Assembly: GCA_964246745.1 (NCBI GenBank)
Contig: CAXTRK010000010.1
Coordinates: 28,310-92,309, forward strand
Length of the DNA stretch: 64,000 nt
Reading direction: 5' to 3'
Source of the DNA: Lichenicoccus sp964246745
GTDB taxonomy: Bacteria > Pseudomonadota > Alphaproteobacteria > Acetobacterales > Acetobacteraceae
The first letter of the stretch is position 1, and each line of letters opens with the position of its first letter. Shown one piece after another: positions 32,628-42,131 of the stretch. Under the pieces are notes generated by a model that saw nothing but the letters and a program-made list of their open reading frames with translations, had not been told where the DNA came from and did no database searches. The position numbers and the translations under genes are program-made.

Positions 32628-35222
32628 TCACTGCCTATCCTGCTTTCGGCGCGGCAGCAGCGCCGGCTCAAACACCAGTGTTGCAAGAAGCGTACATCCA
32701 AGGCTGGTCAGCAGCAGGCGGCCCATGCTCGCGGTGCCCGGATGGTCGGACATGGCGAGCGAGCCGAACGCGGTTCCGGTGGTCAGGGCGGAGAACAGGA
32801 TCGCCTTGGCGGTCGGCGAGGCGAGCGGGTTGGACATCCCCGAGCGCCAATTCATCACGAAATAGATGTTGAAGCTGACACCGACGCCAAGCAGCAGCGG
32901 GAGCGCTATGATGTTGGCGAAGTTGAGCGGCTGCGGCAGCACCACGCAGATCAGGATCGTGAGCGTTGCCGAGAGCAGCAGCGGCGCCAGCACGAGCGCC
33001 ACGTCACGCGGCCGCCGCAAGGTCAGCAGCAGCATCACCGCGATTGCGCCCAGCGCCGACAGCGCCGCCGTCTCGAAGGCCGAGACAATGGTGTTGGCGC
33101 TCTCGATGATGACGACCACGTTGCCAGCGACATCCGGCAGCACGGTGCGGACTTCGGCAAGAAATTTGCGCAATGTACGGTTGGAGGGAAAGGCTCCTTT
33201 GACGTGCACTTCGATGTGCGCCCGCCCATCCGGCAGCAGCCACTCCCGGGTGATATCCGGCGGGATGTCGTGCAGGCTGACCGGGCCCGCTTGCAGCACG
33301 ATCAACAACGTCCGGAGCTGCATCGGCAGGTATTCGACCAGGTCGCGGTTGACCGAAAGCAACTCCGCGTCCGGCCGTGTCGAAAGCCGCCGCAGGGCGC
33401 TTGTGATGGCGTGCAAGGGGTCGTTCGGCGGCAGCTTGGGCAGAATCGGGGCGAGCGTGGCCACAGCCTTGACCGCCGATGCGCGGATCTGGGCGGCATC
33501 GGGAGGAGGCCGCACGTCGTAGGGAGCCAGGGAGGGCAGCAGAACCGACGCCGTCTCCTGGATCAACGACAGCTTCTGCGCCTGCTGGCCTGGCACGAAG
33601 CTCTCAAGCGTGGTGACGTCGCGCACGAGCGGCAGCGTTTCCAGTCGCTTGGCAAGCAGGCTGGCCTCGCTCAGGTTCGCGACCAGCGTCTCGGCGCTGT
33701 ATTGGCTGGTCGTCGGATTGGCCATGAGCAGGTGCAGCGCCTGCATCGCCGGCGAATTCGGGTTCTTCGTGTGCAGCGGGTCGCCATCAAACCTGAGCTG
33801 CGGCAGCAGCGCCGCTCCCGCCAGGGCAATGAGCGCGGCACCGAGCAGCACCGGCCGACGATGCCTGCGCAGGGCGCGGTCGGCAGGGCTCGCCCAGGCG
33901 AACCCCTCCTCCGTTCCAGGCGATTTGAAGCCGAACAGCCGCAGCAACGCCGGCAGCACCGTCATCGACGAGACAAAGGCGATCAGCATGCCCACCCCTG
34001 CGATCAACCCGAGCTGCGCCACGCCGATGAAGGCGGTGGGCGTGAAGGCGAGAAAACCGCAGGCCGTGGCCAGGGCTGCGATCAGGATTTGCACGCCGGT
34101 CTCCCGCCCTGTCGCGGTCAATGCGGCCTCTCTCGGCAACGCGGCGCCGCCGCCGTCCCGCTGCGAGCGGAAGCGGACCGAGAACTGAATGGCGAAATCC
34201 ACGGCGATGCCGATGAACAGCACCGCGAAGGCCACCGAGACAAGATTGAGCGTGCCGACCGCGAGGGCCGCAAAGCCCGTGGTCAGCAGCAGTCCGAACA
34301 GCAGCACGAGCACCATCGGGATGATGATCCGCCAGCTCCGCACCGCCAGGAACAGCCATAGCGTGACCAGCACCAGCGAGACCAGCAGCTCGCGCACCGC
34401 CCCCTTGGCGACGGTCGCGAACTCCTGGTCGTCGATCGCCACCGAGCCGGTGATATAGACGTGGGCGACGCCGGATTTCACGTCGGGCAGCGACGCGATG
34501 GCCCGCTTCATCGCGTCGGTTGCCTCTCCGCCCGGCGCGAACGAACCGTAATTGAGCCGTGGCTGGGTGATGACGAACTGATATTGGCCACCCTGATCGG
34601 TAAGACTCGCGGTGAGCAGGCGCTGCCAGGACAACCGCACGGGATGACCAGCGGCCGCCGCCGTCAGGTTTGCGGCAAACGCATGGAGCGGCTCCTGGAA
34701 TGTATGGGTGTTGACGTCGCCGTCCGCCACTCCCTTGCCGATCAGGCCAAGCGCGTCGAACAGCCCGCGCGCCGAGGGATCGGCTGCCAATTGGCCAAGA
34801 AAGGGCTGCGCGTTGAGCGTGGAGTCCAGCAGGTTCTGCAGCGGCCCGGGATCAAGGAATAGCAGCGCGTTGCGCACGAAATACGGGTTCTGGCTCGGCA
34901 CCCGGACGGTCTGAAACAGATGGATTTGCTTGCGCAGCGCTGCGGCAAGCCCGGCTGCGGTCTCCTCCTTCTCTTCGGGGATGTTGCCGTCGACCACGGC
35001 GATGAGCAGGTGGTTGTTTTGCGGAAAGTCCGCGGCAAGCAGGTTTGAGCGGTGCTCCCACGGCAACGAGGCCGAGAAAAGCTGATCGGTGTCGGTGTTG
35101 ACACCCAGCCGCGTTCTGGTGGTCATCACGGCGCCGGTGCCGAGCACTATGGCGATGAGCACGACGAGCAAGGCATTGCGCGCGCACCATCCCACCAGAC
35201 GGCCAAGCGGCCCCGCTAGCAT
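32628..35222 (-). CDS. hpnN: HpnN-type RND/MMPL transporter for hopanoids
   Basis: This 864-residue inner-membrane protein has RND-superfamily organisation: one N-terminal helix (ALLVVLIAIVLGTGAV), a large periplasmic loop, a block of helices with IGIAVDFAIQFSVRFRSQRD, a second periplasmic loop, and a last helix block ending with FEPALLPRRKQ. The set RLGVNTDTDQLFSASLPWEHR fits HpnN, which exports hopanoids to the outer membrane. Part of the hopanoid operon (shc, hpnC-H) is not in the window. HpnL lies immediately upstream on the same strand, but an intrinsic terminator-like hairpin sits between the two. Confidence 0.88.
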   Translation of the reverse strand: MLAGPLGRLVGWCARNALLVVLIAIVLGTGAVMTTRTRLGVNTDTDQLFSASLPWEHRSNLLAADFPQNNHLLIAVVDGNIPEEKEETAAGLAAALRKQIHLFQTVRVPSQNPYFVRNALLFLDPGPLQNLLDSTLNAQPFLGQLAADPSARGLFDALGLIGKGVADGDVNTHTFQEPLHAFAANLTAAAAGHPVRLSWQRLLTASLTDQGGQYQFVITQPRLNYGSFAPGGEATDAMKRAIASLPDVKSGVAHVYITGSVAIDDQEFATVAKGAVRELLVSLVLVTLWLFLAVRSWRIIIPMVLVLLFGLLLTTGFAALAVGTLNLVSVAFAVLFIGIAVDFAIQFSVRFRSQRDGGGAALPREAALTATGRETGVQILIAALATACGFLAFTPTAFIGVAQLGLIAGVGMLIAFVSSMTVLPALLRLFGFKSPGTEEGFAWASPADRALRRHRRPVLLGAALIALAGAALLPQLRFDGDPLHTKNPNSPAMQALHLLMANPTTSQYSAETLVANLSEASLLAKRLETLPLVRDVTTLESFVPGQQAQKLSLIQETASVLLPSLAPYDVRPPPDAAQIRASAVKAVATLAPILPKLPPNDPLHAITSALRRLSTRPDAELLSVNRDLVEYLPMQLRTLLIVLQAGPVSLHDIPPDITREWLLPDGRAHIEVHVKGAFPSNRTLRKFLAEVRTVLPDVAGNVVVIIESANTIVSAFETAALSALGAIAVMLLLTLRRPRDVALVLAPLLLSATLTILICVVLPQPLNFANIIALPLLLGVGVSFNIYFVMNWRSGMSNPLASPTAKAILFSALTTGTAFGSLAMSDHPGTASMGRLLLTSLGCTLLATLVFEPALLPRRKQDRQ

Positions 35223-35331
35223 CCGAACTCAATGCACGACAACGGCCGGCAGCCAGGGATCACGCGCCATCTCCGATTCAGGGACAGCCTCCACGGGGCG
35301 CCGCACCAAGATTGCCTAGCAACGTAATAAA

Positions 35332-35354
35332 TAGAGCAACTTGATGTTGCTCTA
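35332..35354 (-). terminator. intrinsic terminator after the HpnL gene
   Basis: A perfect nine-base inverted repeat (TAGAGCAAC / GTTGCTCTA) with a five-base loop is followed, read on the minus strand, by TTTATT. It lies about 27 bases past the HpnL stop, so it should end or attenuate that transcript before hpnN. Confidence 0.75.
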
Positions 35355-35380
35355 GACCAGCGTCGGGTTAGGTGTCCAGA

Positions 35381-36391
35381 TCACCGTCCGCCGCGCGGAA
35401 CAGCGTCGCTTTGCTCCTGGCGCAGCGCGGCGCGGCCGACACGGTGTTCCAGCCACTGCCATGCCGCCAGGGCCGGCAACCCGAGCGCGATCTCGCGCAG
35501 CCGCTTGATCAGCGCCAATGCAATCGACATTTGCGGTGAAAGACCGAACAGTCCGCCCACGATGATGAAGGCTCCTTCCGAGACGCCGAGGGCACCCGGC
35601 ACGGCGAAGCCGGCAGACTTCGCTGCCTGGCTCAAGCTTTCGATCACCAGACCCGCCCCCAGGCTGACGTCGTGGCCGAGGAAATGCAGCGCGATGCAGA
35701 TCTCGATCGAACCGAGCAGCCATGACACCATCTGGCTGACCAACGCCACGCCCATCTTGCGTGGCGAGCGGTAGCATCCGGTGATAGCCTGATGTAGTCC
35801 GCCAAGGTCGCTGATGCCGCTCCAGCCGAACCGGGCGGCGAGCCGTATCAAGCCGCGTTCGACCAGGCTGGCCAGACCAAGCCATTGTGCGATGACGAAG
35901 CTGAGCGCAACCGCGCAGGCAAGACCAAGTCCACCAATCACCTCGTCGGTGACCTGGTTGCTGCCAAGCAGCGAAAGCAGCGTGAGCAGCCCGATGACGG
36001 TGAACAGAACCTGCGTCACCATCTCGGCGGTGAGATCGCAAATCGTGCAGGCGATCGAGCGCACCAACGGCAGTCCAAGACGGGTGAGCAGTCGGGCGCC
36101 GACGAACTCGCCGCCGACCTGCGCCACCGGCAGCAGGTTATTCACCCCTTCGCGGATCGCGCGCAACAGCAGGAACATTGGCAAGGATGGAAGCGGCGGC
36201 GTACGGCCGGCAAGCGCGCGCCAGGAGATGGCGGAGAACAGCATTTGCACTGGACGCAGGCAGATTACGAGGAGGATGCCCCAACCCGCCTGTTCCAACA
36301 GCGCCAACACATGGTCGAAACCGAACCGCCGCAGCAACCAGGCGGCAAGGACGGCGCCAAGCAGCCCCCCGATCAGCGTCAAAAGTCGCAT
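35381..36391 (-). CDS. hpnL: HpnL-family membrane protein (flippase-like)
   Basis: This polytopic inner-membrane protein of 336 residues has about eight helices, of the lysylphosphatidylglycerol-synthase transmembrane type. Landmarks are REGVNNLLPVAQVGGEFVGARLL and GVSEGAFIIVGGLFGL near the C-terminus. This pattern is the HpnL hopanoid-associated group. ATG 36391 gives the natural N-terminus (MRLLTLIGGLLGAVLAAWLLRRFG). It probably moves a lipid or its precursor across the membrane. Its position beside hpnN supports a hopanoid role; the direct function is unproven. Confidence 0.85.
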   Translation of the reverse strand: MRLLTLIGGLLGAVLAAWLLRRFGFDHVLALLEQAGWGILLVICLRPVQMLFSAISWRALAGRTPPLPSLPMFLLLRAIREGVNNLLPVAQVGGEFVGARLLTRLGLPLVRSIACTICDLTAEMVTQVLFTVIGLLTLLSLLGSNQVTDEVIGGLGLACAVALSFVIAQWLGLASLVERGLIRLAARFGWSGISDLGGLHQAITGCYRSPRKMGVALVSQMVSWLLGSIEICIALHFLGHDVSLGAGLVIESLSQAAKSAGFAVPGALGVSEGAFIIVGGLFGLSPQMSIALALIKRLREIALGLPALAAWQWLEHRVGRAALRQEQSDAVPRGGR

Positions 36392-36570
36392 TGTCACCTT
36401 TCGCTTCGTCCCGCCTCCTGGCCGAAGCAGAAAGGCATCGTAATCCGGTGCTGGCGCGTTAACCAAAAAACTATCCTTGCAACTCCCGACATCGCTGAAG
36501 CGGTTGCATCCGCCGTTTGGGTCACGCGAAGGTCGCACGGGACCATTACACCAATGGAGAAGGACGTGTC

Positions 36571-38139
36571 ATGACCGCGACAGGCAGCCCCGCCCGTAAG
36601 GAAATCGCCGGCAGCCATCTGAACGCGCCGAAGCAGGCCCGCGAGATGGGCGTGATGCCGACAGGCGCTCGGATCGACATCAGCATCTATCTACAGCCGC
36701 GGCATTCCGCCGCCGCCGCGCTGACCGGCAGCGTTGAAGAGCGACGCCAGGCAGTCGCTCAGGAGCGTGCAGCCACGCACCAGCAGGATTTCCGCGCCGT
36801 CGAGGAATTCCTCTCAAGATACGGGCTCACGGTCATGTCGGTCGATCCTGCCCGGCGCATGATCCGCGCCTCCGGACCGGTATCGGCGATGGAAGCGGCT
36901 TTCGGCACCAAGCTCGCCTGCTACCAGGAGGACGGCAATCACTATCATGGCCGCTCCGGCAGCATCAGCGTTCCCGACCATCTGCACGGCATCATCCAAT
37001 CTGTGCTCGGACTTGACGGACGGCCGGTCGCACACACGCATATCGTGCGCCCGAGAGTGGCGCAGCCGGCCGGCTTCGAGCCGAACAAGCTGGCGGCACT
37101 CTATGACTTTCCCACCGGCGTCGACGGCACCGGCGTTACCATCGCCCTGATCGAACTCGGCGGCGGCTTCAACACCAGCGACATCAACGCTGCTTTCGCG
37201 GCGATGAAGCTGACCGCGCCGCGCGTCATCTCTGTGTCGGTCGATGGCGGCATCAACGATCAGAGCGGCTCGGACGCGGACGGCGAGGTGGCGCTCGACA
37301 TCCAGGTCGCCGGCGGCGTCGCCCCCGGTGCCGAGATCGTGGTGTATTTCGCGCCCAACACCGATGCCGGCTTCGCCGACGCGATCTCGCAGGCGACGCA
37401 CGACACCACCAACAAGCCGTCGATCATCTCGATTTCCTGGGGCAGTGCCGAGGATCAGTATCAGGCGCAGGCCGTGACCACGATGAATTCAGTGCTGCAG
37501 GAGGCGGCCGCACTGGGCTTGTCCGTGTTCGTCGCGGCCGGAGACAACCTCGCCACCGACGGCGAGACCGACGGCGCGGCGCATGTCGACTTCCCGGCTT
37601 CCTCGCCTTATGCGACCGGCTGCGGCGGCACCCACATCACCGTCAGCGGCAACACCATAACAGAGGAGGTGGTCTGGAACGATCAGACCAGCGGCACCGG
37701 CGGCGGCATCAGCGACCTGTTTGGTGTGCCCGCTTTCCAGGCAGACGTGACGCTGCCGCCGAGCGTCAATGGCGGCCGCAAGGGACGTGGCGTGCCCGAT
37801 GTCGCCGGCAACGCGGCGCCGGCGAGCGGCTACATCGTGGTAGTGGACGGGCAGAACGAAGTCGTTGGCGGCACCAGCGCGGTGGCGCCGCTCTGGGCCG
37901 GCCTCGCGGCACTGATCAACCAGAAGGCAGCCAAACCGCTCGGCTTTCTGCCCACCACGCTCTACGCCGATAGCAAGTCCAACACCGGTCTGACGACGCA
38001 GATCACCCAGGGCAACAATAGGCCGGAAGGCTCCATCATTGGCTACGATGCCGGCCCCGGCTGGAATGCGTGCAGTGGTCTCGGCCGTCCCAATGGCCAA
38101 GCCCTCTTCGCGGCGCTGACTGGCGCCGCCGGCGTGTAG
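36571..38139 (+). CDS. S53-family (kumamolisin/sedolisin) serine-carboxyl peptidase
   Basis: This acid-active endopeptidase of 522 residues has the prodomain (about 1-170, ending near IVRPRVAQPAG) and the subtilisin-like catalytic domain. The catalytic residues are E239 and D243 (GEVALDI), D325 (VAAGDN) and S436 (GGTSAVAP). A Ca2+ site is expected near the C-terminus (GYDAGPGWNACSGLG). No signal peptide is visible at ATG 36571, which has GGAGAAGGA before it, although most S53 proteases work outside the cell. Acid-optimum proteases suit an acid-tolerant organism. Confidence 0.9.
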   Translation: MTATGSPARKEIAGSHLNAPKQAREMGVMPTGARIDISIYLQPRHSAAAALTGSVEERRQAVAQERAATHQQDFRAVEEFLSRYGLTVMSVDPARRMIRASGPVSAMEAAFGTKLACYQEDGNHYHGRSGSISVPDHLHGIIQSVLGLDGRPVAHTHIVRPRVAQPAGFEPNKLAALYDFPTGVDGTGVTIALIELGGGFNTSDINAAFAAMKLTAPRVISVSVDGGINDQSGSDADGEVALDIQVAGGVAPGAEIVVYFAPNTDAGFADAISQATHDTTNKPSIISISWGSAEDQYQAQAVTTMNSVLQEAAALGLSVFVAAGDNLATDGETDGAAHVDFPASSPYATGCGGTHITVSGNTITEEVVWNDQTSGTGGGISDLFGVPAFQADVTLPPSVNGGRKGRGVPDVAGNAAPASGYIVVVDGQNEVVGGTSAVAPLWAGLAALINQKAAKPLGFLPTTLYADSKSNTGLTTQITQGNNRPEGSIIGYDAGPGWNACSGLGRPNGQALFAALTGAAGV

Positions 38140-38155
38140 CCTCCGACAGTGCCAT

Positions 38156-38189
38156 GGCGTTTTGCAGACCTTTGGGTCGGGCAAACGCC
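38156..38189. terminator. nested hairpin between convergent S53 and YihY genes
   Basis: GGCGTTTTGC pairs with GCAAACGCC (one bulged T). The loop contains a second small hairpin, GACC-TTTG-GGTC. It sits between two converging stop codons and could terminate both transcripts, though neither side has a good T-run. Confidence 0.5.
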
Positions 38190-38252
38190 AGCGGAGAATT
38201 CGGTGTTGGCTTGACGATCCGACCTAAGCCGCGCCCGCGTGAACCGATCCGG

Positions 38253-39323
38253 CTACGCAGCCGCCTTGGTGCTGGCGTCAGGTTCGGTCTGATGCTCCAT
38301 TTCGGAGTCGAGTTCCGCGCCGATCAACACCACGGAGATCGAGAGCCAGATCCACGTGAGAAAGCCTACCGCCGCGCCAAGGGAACCATAGGTCTTGTTG
38401 TAGCTGCCAAAATTCTGGACGTAGTAGGAGAAGGCAAGAGAAACAATCAACCAGAGCACAGTGGCGCCGAGTCCGCCGACACTGACCCATCGCCAGCGCC
38501 GCTGCTTCCGGCTCGGCCCGTAGCGATAGACAAGAGCAAGAAACAAGGACAGCACGACCAGCAGCAATGGCCACCGTGACACGCTCAGCAATGTGGCGGC
38601 GGTATCGCCCAGCCCAAGAAAACCAAGGACCGCCGGCAACACCACCACACCGCTGATCGCAACGATCAGGAAGATCAGCGCCCCCAAGGTGAAGGCAAGC
38701 GTCAACAGCGTCAGGCGGACGAAGCTACGTTGCTCTTTTTCATCATAGACGACGTTCAGCGCGTCGAAGAGCGCCTTCATCCCGGCATTCGCACTCCAGA
38801 TCGAGGTCAGCAGACCGAGGATGGCGCGCAGGCCAAGACCGCCGGACGGCTTGCTGACCAGCGCTGTGACCTGGTCATGCAGTATGTTCATGCCGCCCTC
38901 GGGAAGAACACCCGATACGGCGGAGAGCTGATCTGAGATCGTCTTGGGATTGGCGATCAGCCCATAAATCGACACAAGGGCGGCAAGAGCGGGGAAGATA
39001 GCCAGAAGAACGTAGAACGTCACACCGGCCGCTTCGGCAAGAACCCGGTCGCTGAAAATCTCGCTGAATACGCGTTTAGCGATCTGCCACCAGCCACGTG
39101 GCGGGATTCCGGTAGGCCATTCGGCCTCATCGCCAGGAACGTGCGGTTTATCGCCAGCGAAGACCGAGACATGCTCTAACGCGGCCACGGGAGTGCCGGG
39201 TGCTGCGCTGCGCTTCTGCTTCGACCGGAGTTGCAGGACCAAACCGGTTATGCCAAGCATTGTCAGAAGGAGAAAGCCCACAGGCTTTCCCATGCCAAGC
39301 TCCTTGTCTTGAGCACTGTTCAT
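38253..39323 (-). CDS. YihY/BrkB-family inner-membrane protein
   Basis: This 356-residue protein has a short N-terminal helix (VGFLLLTMLGITGLVLQL), a polar stretch, then the YihY core with six helices: EAAGVTFYVLLAIFPALAALVSIYGL, IWSANAGMKALFDALNVVYDE, LGALIFLIVAISGVVVLPAV, and a last pair around GAAVGFLTWIWLSISVVLIGAELDSEME. The conserved Tyr-Asp (VYDE) and the final ELDSE are typical. The extra N-terminal helix is unusual for the family; an internal start cannot be excluded. The family's function is unsettled; it was once mis-called RNase BN. Confidence 0.88.
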   Translation of the reverse strand: MNSAQDKELGMGKPVGFLLLTMLGITGLVLQLRSKQKRSAAPGTPVAALEHVSVFAGDKPHVPGDEAEWPTGIPPRGWWQIAKRVFSEIFSDRVLAEAAGVTFYVLLAIFPALAALVSIYGLIANPKTISDQLSAVSGVLPEGGMNILHDQVTALVSKPSGGLGLRAILGLLTSIWSANAGMKALFDALNVVYDEKEQRSFVRLTLLTLAFTLGALIFLIVAISGVVVLPAVLGFLGLGDTAATLLSVSRWPLLLVVLSLFLALVYRYGPSRKQRRWRWVSVGGLGATVLWLIVSLAFSYYVQNFGSYNKTYGSLGAAVGFLTWIWLSISVVLIGAELDSEMEHQTEPDASTKAAA

Positions 39324-39437
39324 TTCTGATCTATGCGCCGCGAGATGACTGCATCGAAACGTGCGCCCCTTACGGAAGATGCCGGACGCCTGTCAGGCAG
39401 TCTCCCGAGACTTGTCGCCCCTCTCCCGTACTGCTGA

Positions 39438-40505
39438 TCAGAGGTACTGCGCAAGCGTAAGGGTCTTCATGTCGGAGATCAGGCTGTAGCTGGCGGTCAA
39501 CTGGTTCTGCACGGCGAGCTGCTGCGAGCGTACTGTGGCCTGATCGGTATCCATAATGGTGTTGAGCTGGGCCTGCAACGCAGCCCTCGCATCCGAGAGG
39601 CTGGTGCCTTGCGTGGTGACATTCGCCTGCGTCTCGCCCACCGTGGCAATCAGTCCCTGTATGCCCGCGCTCACGCCCTGCATCTGATTGGCCGTGTCCG
39701 AGACAAGCCGCGTAAAGCCGGCGCTGGTAGGGTCGGCTCCGGAGAGCCCCGCCACCGTGGCAAGAGCCGAAATCAGATCGCGGATCGGCGAGCCCGTGCT
39801 CTGCGCGGTAGCAGGCCCTCCCTGTGTGGCGACCACCCCGTTCGCAATGACGTCGCTTTGGCCGACCTGCACCTGTGGCACGAGGCCGGCGGCAAGCGGC
39901 GCCGATGTCGAAAGCTGCGACGAGAAGACGCTGTTGCCGGCGCTGTTGTCACTGGCAAGCGCCAGCGTCGCGGCTTCGGTGGCGGCGGCTCCCGAGGCTC
40001 CCACGCCGGCAACCGCGCTCATGATGCTCGAGACCATGCTTGTCGAGGCGAGATCGGTGCTGCTCACCGGCGGCTGGTCGGACGCGGTGCCAGCGAAAAC
40101 GTAGGTGTTTCCGCTTTGCGTGTTGAGCAGCGATGTGAGCTGCGTCAGCTCCCGCTTTGCCGTGCTTGATGCCGCGGTGATGCCGCTTGGCGAGTTCAGG
40201 CTGGCGAGACTGGTCAGCGAGTTCTGCAGGTTGGCTGCTATGGTGTTGATGCTGCCCAGGGCGCTTTGTGTCGTCGCGAGTTTGGTCTGGCTCTGCGTAA
40301 GATTGGTCTGCCAGGCGCCCAGCGCGGTGATCTGAGGCTCCAGGTTCAGCGCGCTATAGGTCTGATCGCCAAGGCCGGAAAAACTGTCCGCGGCGACGTT
40401 GGTGCTTTCCTCGGCGGTCAGAACATTGTTCTGGGCAGACAACTGATCGACACCGTAGAGCAGGTTCGGCATGATCGACAGGCTGTTGCTGATCGAAATC
40501 GACAT
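39438..40505 (-). CDS. flgL: flagellar hook-associated protein 3 (hook-filament junction)
   Basis: This 355-residue protein forms the junction between hook and filament and is exported through the flagellar type III route. The N-terminus (SISNSLSIMPNLLYGVDQLSAQNNVLTAEESTNVAADS) and C-terminus (LSDARAALQAQLNTIMDTDQATVRSQQLAVQNQL) show the flagellin-like coiled-coil ends. It starts twelve bases after the flgK stop, in one operon with flgE and flgK. The middle is Ser/Ala/Thr-rich. Confidence 0.9.
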   Translation of the reverse strand: MSISISNSLSIMPNLLYGVDQLSAQNNVLTAEESTNVAADSFSGLGDQTYSALNLEPQITALGAWQTNLTQSQTKLATTQSALGSINTIAANLQNSLTSLASLNSPSGITAASSTAKRELTQLTSLLNTQSGNTYVFAGTASDQPPVSSTDLASTSMVSSIMSAVAGVGASGAAATEAATLALASDNSAGNSVFSSQLSTSAPLAAGLVPQVQVGQSDVIANGVVATQGGPATAQSTGSPIRDLISALATVAGLSGADPTSAGFTRLVSDTANQMQGVSAGIQGLIATVGETQANVTTQGTSLSDARAALQAQLNTIMDTDQATVRSQQLAVQNQLTASYSLISDMKTLTLAQYL

Positions 40506-40516
40506 TGCACATGTCT

Positions 40517-42088
40517 CTAGTTGATTGCCGTGATCAGATCGGTGAACATGGTCTGCACCGCGGCAAGGACCTTGGCATTGGCCTCATAGGCGTTTTGCAG
40601 TGTCACCACATTGGCCATTTGATCATCGACCGAGACTCCGGAACTGGTCGTCAATTGTCCTTGCAGCGTTGCCTGGATATCGGACTGGCTGGTCTGCTGC
40701 GCTGTCGCGTCGGCGATCGTCTGGGCCTGGCTGCTGGTGAGGGTGGTCGCCAGGGTCGCAAGGCTGCCATCGCCGGAGTAAGGAGCCGACAGCGTGCCGT
40801 TTGCCCCGAGGCCGATCCCGGTTGGCGCAGGCTGCGTCGTGCCGGGGGCGATCGTGGTGCCGAGTGTGTTTGTCAGAACTCGTGAGATCAGCGTGGTGAA
40901 CCCGACGGGGCCGCCAGGAGGATTTGGCGTGAAAGCCGCCGCCCCGGTCAACACCGCTCCCGGCGTGATCACGGCTCCCGGTGTCGGGTCCTGGATCGCC
41001 TGTGTGCCGTCCCGAACCAGAGCCGGATTTGCGATGACCGCGGGATTGACCTGGATGCTGCCGGAGAAGCCGAGCTGGCCGCTCGGCGGCGGCTGGGTCG
41101 GATCGGCGCCTGGGCTGTTGCCGGAGCCATCCGTGAACAGCGTCAGACCTTGCGCCGAGAAGCGCGTTGCCAGCGTCGAAGAGAAGGAGTCCAGCTCCGC
41201 CTGCATGGTCGGCAGCGTGGTGTCGCGCAAGGTGATGTTCGCGCCCAGCGAGCCGCCCGTGAGCGAGGTGGTGACATCCTGCCCATCAAGCTCAATCCCC
41301 GGGATCGTTCCCGGGTAGGAGTTTGAGACACCGATGGTTGCAGCCTGCGTGGAGAGCGGGCCGGAATTCGCATTCGTCGGAAGCACCAGCCCGTTGGCGG
41401 TGGTCACGACCATGTTGCCTGATGCCGTCTCGGTGAAATTGACATTCAGGAGCGAGGACAGGGTGGCTAAGGCCGCGGACCGCTGGTTCTGGAGGTTGGC
41501 CGTATCCTGACCCGAGGCCTGCAAGCTAACGATGTTTTGCGATAACGTGCCGATCGTGCTGAGACTGTTATTGATCGAAGCGACGTTGGAGACGATCGCC
41601 GCCTGCGCATCCTGGCGCTGTGTCTGATAGGTGCTGGACAACGTCTGGATCGTGCCCGCGAGGGTCGCTGCGTCGCCGACGACTGCCTGTTGCTGTGTCG
41701 CGTTCGACGGGTTCGATTCCAAGGTTGTAAGATTATTCTGCAAATTTCCAAGGTTATCGGACAATGTGCCGCTTGCGCCCGGGCCGGCGCTCGTCGAGCC
41801 CTGCACGCTGCTGACCGCGTTCAGCGCGTTGGTGGTCACGTTCAGTCCGGCGACGGCCGCGTTCTGCTGATACAACGCGTTTTGCAACGTGGTGTTGACT
41901 GCCCGCGATGTCAGTTGGATGACGACGCCGCTGCCCTGTCCTCCTGCGTCCCTCGAGGCGACGTTGGCCACTTCCGTGACGTAGCCAGGCGTGCTGGCAT
42001 TCGCCACGTTCTGTGATGCCACGGCCAGTTCGTACTGGACCGCGCTCAGGCCGCTCGAGGCAATCGAAAGCGATGTCGTCAGATTCAT
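40517..42088 (-). CDS. flgK: flagellar hook-associated protein 1
   Basis: FlgK (523 residues) joins hook and FlgL. The N-terminal flagellar-rod motif (LTTSLSIASSGLSAVQYELAVASQNVANASTPGYV) and a C-terminal helix with SGVSVDDQMANVVTLQNAYEANAKVLAAVQTMFTDLI are diagnostic. The long Ser/Thr/Gly-rich middle is normal. It lies between flgE and flgL in the leftward operon. Confidence 0.93.
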   Translation of the reverse strand: MNLTTSLSIASSGLSAVQYELAVASQNVANASTPGYVTEVANVASRDAGGQGSGVVIQLTSRAVNTTLQNALYQQNAAVAGLNVTTNALNAVSSVQGSTSAGPGASGTLSDNLGNLQNNLTTLESNPSNATQQQAVVGDAATLAGTIQTLSSTYQTQRQDAQAAIVSNVASINNSLSTIGTLSQNIVSLQASGQDTANLQNQRSAALATLSSLLNVNFTETASGNMVVTTANGLVLPTNANSGPLSTQAATIGVSNSYPGTIPGIELDGQDVTTSLTGGSLGANITLRDTTLPTMQAELDSFSSTLATRFSAQGLTLFTDGSGNSPGADPTQPPPSGQLGFSGSIQVNPAVIANPALVRDGTQAIQDPTPGAVITPGAVLTGAAAFTPNPPGGPVGFTTLISRVLTNTLGTTIAPGTTQPAPTGIGLGANGTLSAPYSGDGSLATLATTLTSSQAQTIADATAQQTSQSDIQATLQGQLTTSSGVSVDDQMANVVTLQNAYEANAKVLAAVQTMFTDLITAIN

Positions 42089-42131
42089 TCGGCGCTATCC
42101 TGCACCTAGAAAGACTAACTATTGGTAAACA

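Noticed and set aside
32544..34361. 605-codon plus-strand frame opposite hpnN
   Set aside because: It has extreme Arg/Gln/His content and is antisense to a conserved transporter.
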